A DNA stretch of 64,000 nt, taken from the NCBI GenBank assembly GCA_030267565.1, contig BRXU01000004.1, forward strand, positions 2,610,501 through 2,674,500, in the 5' to 3' direction. The stretch is from Pleodorina starrii. Its lineage: Eukaryota > Chlorophyta > Chlorophyceae > Chlamydomonadales > Volvocaceae. The position numbers and the translations under genes were made by a program. The notes under the pieces were generated by a model, which was not told the origin of the DNA, did not search any database, and saw nothing but the letters and a program-made list of their open reading frames with translations. How positions within the stretch are numbered: position 1 is the first letter of the stretch; each line of letters begins with the position of its first letter. Of this stretch, positions 57,338 through 64,000 are shown in pieces.

Positions 57338-60300
57338 ATGAAAGGCCGACAAGGTTTCGTTGCACCTCGGAGGATACCTGCAACAGCAGATACTAAAGAC
57401 AGTAGTGCTGGCGTAAAACGGCCGCAGGTTCAGCCCGGCCCGCGTCGCGAGGCCATTGCACCATCAGTTGACGTAGAGGAACCTGCGGAGCCATCATGCA
57501 ATGCTTCGGGGCAGTCTGACGCGCCTGCATCACAGCCTGAAAACCGTGTGCCTCTCACAGCCGTGGCAAACGGCGGCAACACCGGCGCACCTGGCGGTAA
57601 CACGGGGGCGTATGGCGGTGTGCCCAGCAGCCTTCCCGCCAAACGGCCATTTCCGCCGGTGAAAAGCGCGCCCTCCAAAGTTCAGCGGGTAGGGGCGCCT
57701 GGCTCGACTGCCTCGCAAGCGCCGCGAGTGGGGCCATCCTCGGGGGGCCCTGCAGTCACGGAGTGTTACGCCGTGCTCTACACCAAGAAGGAGCTGCTGA
57801 GTAAGGTGAGATCACTGGCTGCGTAATTGCTGGTTCAGAGCCATGCTGGAAGCTGCGTTTGGCTAGCGTGTGCACAATACAAAGGAAGCCTGTGCAACGC
57901 AGCTTCTCAACCCCTGAAGCTCTTGGGTTAAGCATGTGGGCGAAAAACCACCCGCTCTTCACCGTTGCCATCCGTATCTCCTTGTGCTTGGTCACACAGA
58001 AAAAAGCTAGTAAGAAGTTCGCGGACGGCGTCGTCACGACGTTTGGCGACGGGAGCGCAATGCTGTACGACAAGGTACACGTGAGGTGCTGGCGGCGGTG
58101 TGACGCCCAGCCGCACAGGCGGGATCTGGGTCGCGTGGTTCCCGCCCCTGGGCTTGCCTAGGAGGCCCTGGGTGGCCGACCCACATCAGATCCACAACCT
58201 ACACGACAAGGCGCAAGCACACCTGTGAACGCGCCGGGGCCGGGGGCGGCACCCTTTCTTATCGAAACCCCGTCAAACCCCGCTCCTCGCGTACTTGAAC
58301 CCTGGAGCCGCGCCGGGCGCATGGGCGCCACACGGTTCGTTGTGCAGAAGCTGCTCCATGGCTCCGTGGGCAACCAACTCCCGCCGCCGACCCAGATTTC
58401 CGCTTTGCACGGCTCTGCAGCCGCGCCCCGAGCGCCCGCTGAGGCTATGCACCCGCTGGATGCCGTGTCCGGCTCGACCCCTGTCCTGGTCTGTCCTGTC
58501 CTGTCGGGCCTCCAGGACAGCAAGCTGGTCAGCAAGGGCCGCTTCAAGACGTTTGGCAGCCTGGCCAATGCCGACCAGGTGTTTGAGATTGGGAACTGGC
58601 ACGCGGAGGTCGACAAGCAGCTGACGCCGGAGGATTTCAAGTAAGTTGTGGATTTGGGGTGTTGAATTTGAGGTTCGGCCTCGCGCCGCGGCGCAGCGCT
58701 CGCGCGAGCCAAGGCGCGCACATCATGCGCACACGTGCCCCGCGCAGTGCACCCATCCACGTGCCCCCTGCATCCCAGGCGCCCGCCCGCCCGCCCGCGC
58801 TTTGCGTTTGCCAGCTGTGTGTTGCAACCCGGCGCGCCGTCCTTGCCAGTCTCGTTGCTCGTTGCCCCCGCGCGCGCTATCGTCGTCCTCCCTTGGAATC
58901 CGTACAAGGGCGCGTGGGCGCTGCCTGCAGGCGCGCACCTCTCACTTCACTGTGCGTGCTCAATCGTCAAACGATTGCTCCGCCACCCTCCGCCGCAACC
59001 ATCCGTGCCAACCGTGCCAAACAGGAGTGGCGCCTGCTTCATGAGCGGCGCCTGCGCCACCATCGCGCCGGCGGCCGCTGCTCCGCTGGGGACCTCCAGC
59101 GGCCTGCGCAAGCCCGCCGCTGCGCCCTTCAAGGCGCACGCCCCGGCAGCGGAGGGGCCTGGCAGGAAGCCCCGAAGCGCGGCTGGCGCAGGCGCGGGCG
59201 CGGCCGCGGCCGCGGCCGTGGCGCCCGGCCTGCATGACCCCACCGCGGCGGGCGCCGTTGTCCTCAACTCGACCCAGTGGGACGGCGGCCGGGGGCGGAT
59301 GCGCGACGGACGGCCCGTCGCGCCTGTGGTCATCGATCCGTGAGTGTTGTCAGTCAGGGCTAGGAAGAGTGCGCTTCCGGAGGCCCGTGAACGACGAGCC
59401 GCCGCCTGCTTGTCCGTTGCTTGGGCGTGGACGCAACATTTTCAAGAACATGCTGTGTTGCTATCACAACAGCTCATGTATTTGCGCACCACAGCCGGGA
59501 GGGCATCAGCCGCGCAGTGCGGCGTGATGTGGGTCGGCAGCTTCAAGTGCCTGACCAGATTCGTAGCGGCCCACCTTGAGCGCCGGGTGGGCCGTGTGGC
59601 GATTGTTTTGCGGGGCCCCTCGTCGCCTCGTGTCGCGCCCCCCGCAGCTACCTGGGCCGCCACCTGCGGCCGCACCAGGAGGAGGGCGTGCGCTTCATGT
59701 ACGATGCGGTGATGGGGCTGAGCACACCCGACAAGACGGGCTGCATCCTGGCCGACGAGATGGGTCTGGGTGAGCCGGAAGCGGAGGGGCGTGCCGACTG
59801 CCGAGCCGTGTCGCGACGAGGCCAATGGAACCGTGGCGCATGGATGTGGGCGCGGCTTCCGCGCCCGCGCGAAAGCCGCGCAGGGGTGTGCGCAGGCGGG
59901 AGGGTGGGCGGGTGCATTGAGGGTTGAGCATCGAGCGTCGTTGTGGTTTGGCTCCCAACGTCCTGCCCCGGAAGGGTGCATTACACCATCATGAAGGTTA
60001 GCGCTGCGGGACTCGGACTCGGGGCGTTTCGCCTTGTCGGTTAGGGGTTTTCCTCCACGCACGTTTGGCCGAGCACGCTGTTTCCGCTGTCGCGCTGTGG
60101 CGTTACATCTGTAACGCACCCCGCCTGCTCTTGGCTCTTGCCGCGCAGGCAAGACGCTGCAGGTGATTACGCTGACGTGGACGCTCCTGCGACAGGGCCC
60201 CGAGGTAAGCCAGGGATCCGTGCACCCCTCGGCAGCCCAGCTGCTCCGGCGCGCACCGTTGGCCCCCCACCCCGGGATGCGGCACTACAAAAGCCGGTGC

Positions 60301-63300
60301 CTGTCGCACGCTGTGGTGGTTGTTTAAGTGGGTTCCAGACCTCCGGAAGATTAGAGCCAGGGGGCCGATGAATTGCGCTTATGGCGCTGTGCCTGTGCAG
60401 CACATTGTACCGTGTACAAGCGCGTGCATGGTAGGATCACGCCAGTCCGCGAAAGCCCGGGTGCTTAGGGTCACAAGCTGCCCTGCCCTGCCCCGTGCTC
60501 AACCAAGCACAGGGCCGGCCGCTGGCGGGGAAGGTGCTGGTGGTGACGCCGGCGACGTTGGTGGACAACTGGGGCCGGGAGGTCAAGAAGTGGCTGGGCT
60601 CGGAGCGACTGCAGGTGGTGGGAGGGCGGGCGGGCGGGGGAGTCGTGGCGGGCTGTGGGGTAATAAAGAGGAAACCGCAGCGAAGGGACGGAGGGAGGCG
60701 ACGCAATAAAACCCAGACCCCTTAATGCTTACCGACGTGCCCGTCACCTTACCGAAACTGAGGCGCTGCGAGCTGGTGCGGGCTGTGCGACAAGGCAGCG
60801 AGTGACATAGGCTTGCAGCAAGAGCCGTGGAGATCTTGGAAGTCGAAACGGCAGCCAAGGGGACGGGACGGCGTGCGTGTATTGTAGTCTGCGTGGACCA
60901 TGGGGCAAGGACGGCAATCTGCTAGCCGCGCTCGCCCACAGGGCTGAAGAAGGGCAACGCGATTTGTCGCGGCGGCGGCTGAGGCTGAGGCGGCGGCTGC
61001 GGCAGGCTCGCGCCTGAGGCTGAGGCTGAGGGCGGCCGCATAATCCTGTCCTCTGACCGCGTCTTGCCCCCCCCCCAGACGCTGTGTCTGCAGCAGTCCT
61101 CGGCTGCCAAGCAGCAGATCCTGGAGTTCCGACACGGCTGCCATCAGCGCATGATGATCACCAGGTGGGTGGATTGGGTGGGTGGGTGGGTGGCAGGGTG
61201 GCAGGAAAGCCCCGCTCGAGGGCCCTGCCAGCGGACCGACCAAGGGCGCTATGGGCGCGTGCGGGTTGAGCGCAGCGCTGTCCGACCCAACCTCACTGCA
61301 CCTCAAGTGCGCCTCCCGCTGATTTCCTCCTGGCCCTCTGTCCCGCAGCTACGAGACGCTCCGAAAGCACGCGGGCGAGCTGCGCGGCGCATTCGACCTG
61401 CTCGTGTGCGACGAGGGGCACAGGTGGGACGGGGGTTACCGTGAAACGAGGGCCGATGAGGGCGGATATAATTTCTTTAGCTTTTCGAGTGTGGATGTGG
61501 CCCCAAAAGCTGACATTCTCCCTCACCCGTGCCTTGGGCGCGCCGTCAAAAAGCGGCGGAAAATCACTCACCGCACTTTCCCGTATCTTATGGCGGGAGG
61601 TCACTCATCGTATCCGACGCGACACGGATGCCGGCGGGCCTGGCCAATGCCGACTTGTCAGCCCCGCTCCCTTGCATGTCGACTCCCTTGCGCGCGCACA
61701 GCGTCGCTTCCTGGAGCCCCTCGTGACCCCCCCCCACCCCCACCACCCCCTCTAACCCCTCGCAGGCTCAAGTCTGTTGGCGGCAACAAGACGATCGACG
61801 CGCTCCTCAGCCTGGACTGCCCGCGCAGGATCGTGCTGACAGGTGGGGTGGGTGGGTGGCCCAGGGAGACGGCGGGGGCGGGTGGGTGGGCCCACCTGCC
61901 GCCACTTGCCGCCACCTGTGAGGTTTCTGTTTTGATGCTCCCGCCTGTGGTGCATTTCTCCCTTGCATGATCCGGTGCGGTCGGTGTGAGCAGCGCCAGA
62001 CGCTGCTGAGACACGCTCTCTGAAGCCCTCTCATGCCCCGCAAACGCGTGGAGGTGCAGCGTACGGCTCATCCTCCCCTAACCCCCGTCCCCGGCCCCAC
62101 TCATCCGCACCCCTTTCCCCAGGCACACCAGTTCAGAATGACCTGAAGGAGTTCTACGGTGAGTCACTCTCCGCCTGGGACCGCCCTCCACCAGGAAGAA
62201 CGACGTTGCGCTGCTCGCCTGCCGCTTCCCATCTCGCCCCGCTCACCCGCCTCTTCTATCTTCTTTCTTCTTCTTCTTCCTCCTCCCCCCCCCGCCAACG
62301 TCCGCAGTGACTCATTGTTATATAAAGGAGCATATCACTCCCTCCCCCCCCGCAACTCTTCCCCGCAGCGCTGCTGTCCTTCGTGGTCCCCGACGTGTTG
62401 GGCTCTCCGGCGGTGTTCAACCGGGTGTACGGCATACCCATCACTCGCTCCCAGGAGGCCACCGCCACGACTGAGGAGAAGGAGCTGGGGGCGGCGAGGG
62501 CCAGGTGGGTGGGGCTGCGGAGGCAGGGAGGCAGGGGATGGATGGCGGGACGGGGGAAGGACCTAGGCGGGCTGCCTCCGGCCGGCCCGCGGGTCATGTT
62601 TGGTTGGCGGCGCTTCCCCCAGGTGTCGTGTCCATCGTCGGAGTGGGTGGTGCGTTCGGAGAGGACAGTTAGGTGGGGAGAAGGAAGCGAGTGCCCCGGG
62701 GTCGTGGGCAATCAGTCAAGGCAGCCCCGGGCAGGAGGAGGAGGAGGAGGAGGAGAAGGAGGCAGCAGCAGACGGGCGGCCAGAGGGAGGCAGGTTGCAG
62801 ACCGACACCAGCGCGACCAGCAACCCCTGCCCTGCCCTGCCCTGGCCCCCTCTCGAGATCAAGTCGGGGCTCCCTTCTCCGTGTCTCCCTCCTGGACATG
62901 TCTGCCTCTTTCAGCTGCCGGGCCCTGCCAGCCCATGCTGCACACCCCTTGCTGCACATGCCCATGCCCCCCGCGCGCTCTCCGCTCTCCGCTTTCATCC
63001 ACTTGAGCCCCTTTCGAGCCAACAGAAACCCCTCTTTTGACCACCTCCGCTCCCTCTCCGGCCCCGTCCCACCACCACCACCAACAACAACAACCACCAC
63101 AACAACAACCAAGCAGCGAGCTGCAGTCCAAGGTGTCGGTGTTCATCCTCCGCCGCACTCAGGCGCTGCTCGCCAAGCACCTGCCGCCCCTCACCTCCCT
63201 CACGCTCTTCTGCAAGCCAAGCGACCAGCAGATCGGCCTGTACGGCGCCGTACTGCGCTCCAAGGCCGTGGCCTCGCTGCTGTACGGCGGCGGCGGTGGC

Positions 63301-64000
63301 GGCGGTGAGGACAACACGCTGGCGATTATCACGGCGCTGCGCAAGGTGGGGCGGGGGGGGGGCAGCGGGCGAGTGAGACCGACGTACGACCGTGGGGCGG
63401 GGCCGGGCGGGCGAGTGGGACCGACATACAGATGGGACCGCCGTGGGGTGTTGTGTTGTGGGGTGGGGCGGGTGGTAATTAAGATGAGACTACCCGTCCA
63501 CCCGACCACCCGTCCAGTTGGACGGGTGGACGGGTGTTAGCGATGCGCCAGGTGCGCAAGCGGTGCTTGGGGTGGGCCGCGTTCACCCATACCGTTTACC
63601 ATCGTGCCATCGTGTGGTGTGTCCCCCCTACCCGTCTGTATCCTTGCGGCCGCGTCGGGATCGCTGCTGGTGGTATCTGGTCTGGGTGGCCTTCTGGTGT
63701 TGATGCACCGGGGACCGCAGCAGCACCCGCGCCGAGCCGCATCTCCGCTGACGCTCCTTTCCGCCGCGCTCTCGTGTGCGCCGTGCGGTGAGTCCAACAC
63801 CGTCCCGATTCCCCTCTCCGCGCTGCCACCCTCTCACTCACCCCCCCCCCGGTGTTTCTCCCGGAACCCATCCTCCCAGGTGGCTAACCACCCCGATCTA
63901 ATGCTTGAACCCAACGGAGACGGCGGAGACAACGGAGCCGATGCGCCCGACACGGTGGGTGGCTGGGGCTGGATGGGTGGCTGGGCGGGTCGGCCGGCCT
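57338..64000 (+). CDS. RAD54B: RAD54B-type SNF2/Swi2 DNA translocase (3' end missing)
   Basis: Nuclear ATP-driven translocase that remodels RAD51 filaments and D-loops in recombination. Exons seen: 57338-57805, 58000-58074, 58516-58640, 59025-59339, 59648-59769, 60149-60204, 60513-60614, 61079-61164, 61349-61423, 61766-61842, 62123-62158, 62369-62504, 63117-63345, 63880-63954 (659 aa); the gene continues past the edge. The N-terminal module [10 protein letters not shown]...[12 protein letters not shown]...PEDFKSGACF is the RAD54B/Rdh54-type domain and separates it from RAD54. The ATPase core has [25 protein letters not shown] (split by an intron inside GlyGly/LysThr), [34 protein letters not shown] and FILRRT. 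LCNHP is replaced by VANHP. Start: ATG at 57338 ([12 protein letters not shown]) is chosen because the in-frame ATG at 57257 adds a hydrophobic tract unlike any RAD54. Confidence 0.93.
61166..61200. repeat. (GGGT)n microsatellite at a RAD54B splice donor
   Basis: GTGGGT donor of intron 8 runs into GGGTGGGTGGGTGG. A similar GGGTGGGTGG run follows the intron-10 donor at 61843. Confidence 0.85.
62296..62342 (+). repeat. Dispersed intronic repeat, copy A2 (RAD54B intron 11)
   Basis: 47 bp partner (44 of 47 identities on the opposite strand) of 31891-31937. It lies 26 nt before the intron-11 acceptor (62368) and in the sense orientation of RAD54B. Confidence 0.9.

Noticed and set aside
1..64000. 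CRISPR arrays, bacterial operons, rRNA genes, complete transposons with terminal repeats
   Set aside because: Looked for; no regular spacer-repeat arrays, ribosome-binding sites, rRNA-like sequence or intact terminal-repeat elements were seen.

Overview
The window looks like nuclear DNA of a green alga, most likely a core chlorophyte (Chlamydomonas/Volvox-like or a GC-rich relative). The reasons are GC-rich coding sequence, many short GT...CAG introns, long Ala/Gly/Gln-rich low-complexity tracts inside proteins, candidate TGTAA poly(A) signals, a lumenal chloroplast cyclophilin, and a polo-like kinase (a family I recall as lost from land plants). There is no operon structure, ribosome-binding site or CRISPR. 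All gene models were built by eye from conserved protein stretches joined at GT/AG (one GC/AG) sites. In each model the exon phases close into one reading frame.

Layout, left to right. (1) Minus strand: first exon of a chloroplast CPP1/J-like protein, running off the left edge. (2) Minus: eIF3b, 11 exons, about 716 aa. (3) Plus: a giant polo-like kinase, about 2,495 aa, with an N-terminal kinase and two C-terminal polo boxes. (4) Plus: a PP2C phosphatase, 654 aa. (5) A roughly 4 kb gene-free convergent stretch. (6) Minus: HOP/STI1, the Hsp70-Hsp90 co-chaperone, 12 exons, 575 aa; two of its introns carry decayed retroelement-like sequence and a dispersed repeat. (7) Plus: a small orphan membrane protein, 122 aa. 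(8) Minus: NBS1/nibrin, 10 exons, 788 aa. (9) Plus: CYP38/TLP40-type thylakoid-lumen immunophilin, 425 aa. (10) Plus: TIM8, 85 aa. (11) Minus: an F-box protein, 331 aa. (12) Minus: a GH99 endo-alpha-1,2-mannosidase, 12 exons, 411 aa. (13) Plus: a RAD54B-type SNF2 DNA translocase, truncated by the right edge after about 659 aa.

The genes are functionally mixed: translation, cell-cycle and phospho-signalling, protein folding, mitochondrial import, photosystem II assembly, ER/Golgi glycan trimming and double-strand-break repair. Four gene pairs are divergent with 235-400 bp between start codons (eIF3b/PLK, HOP/orphan, NBS1/CYP38, MANEA/RAD54B), so bidirectional promoters are the main regulatory architecture. 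NBS1 and RAD54B both act in recombination repair but are 14 kb apart and not obviously co-regulated.

The most interesting observations are: the polo-box domain appears to lack the His/Lys phosphate pincer; near-identical 44-47 bp repeats sit sense-oriented in introns of HOP and RAD54B, associated with reverse-transcriptase-like debris; the mannosidase has a GC-AG intron; and a compact TTACA/TGTAA site may serve two convergent genes.
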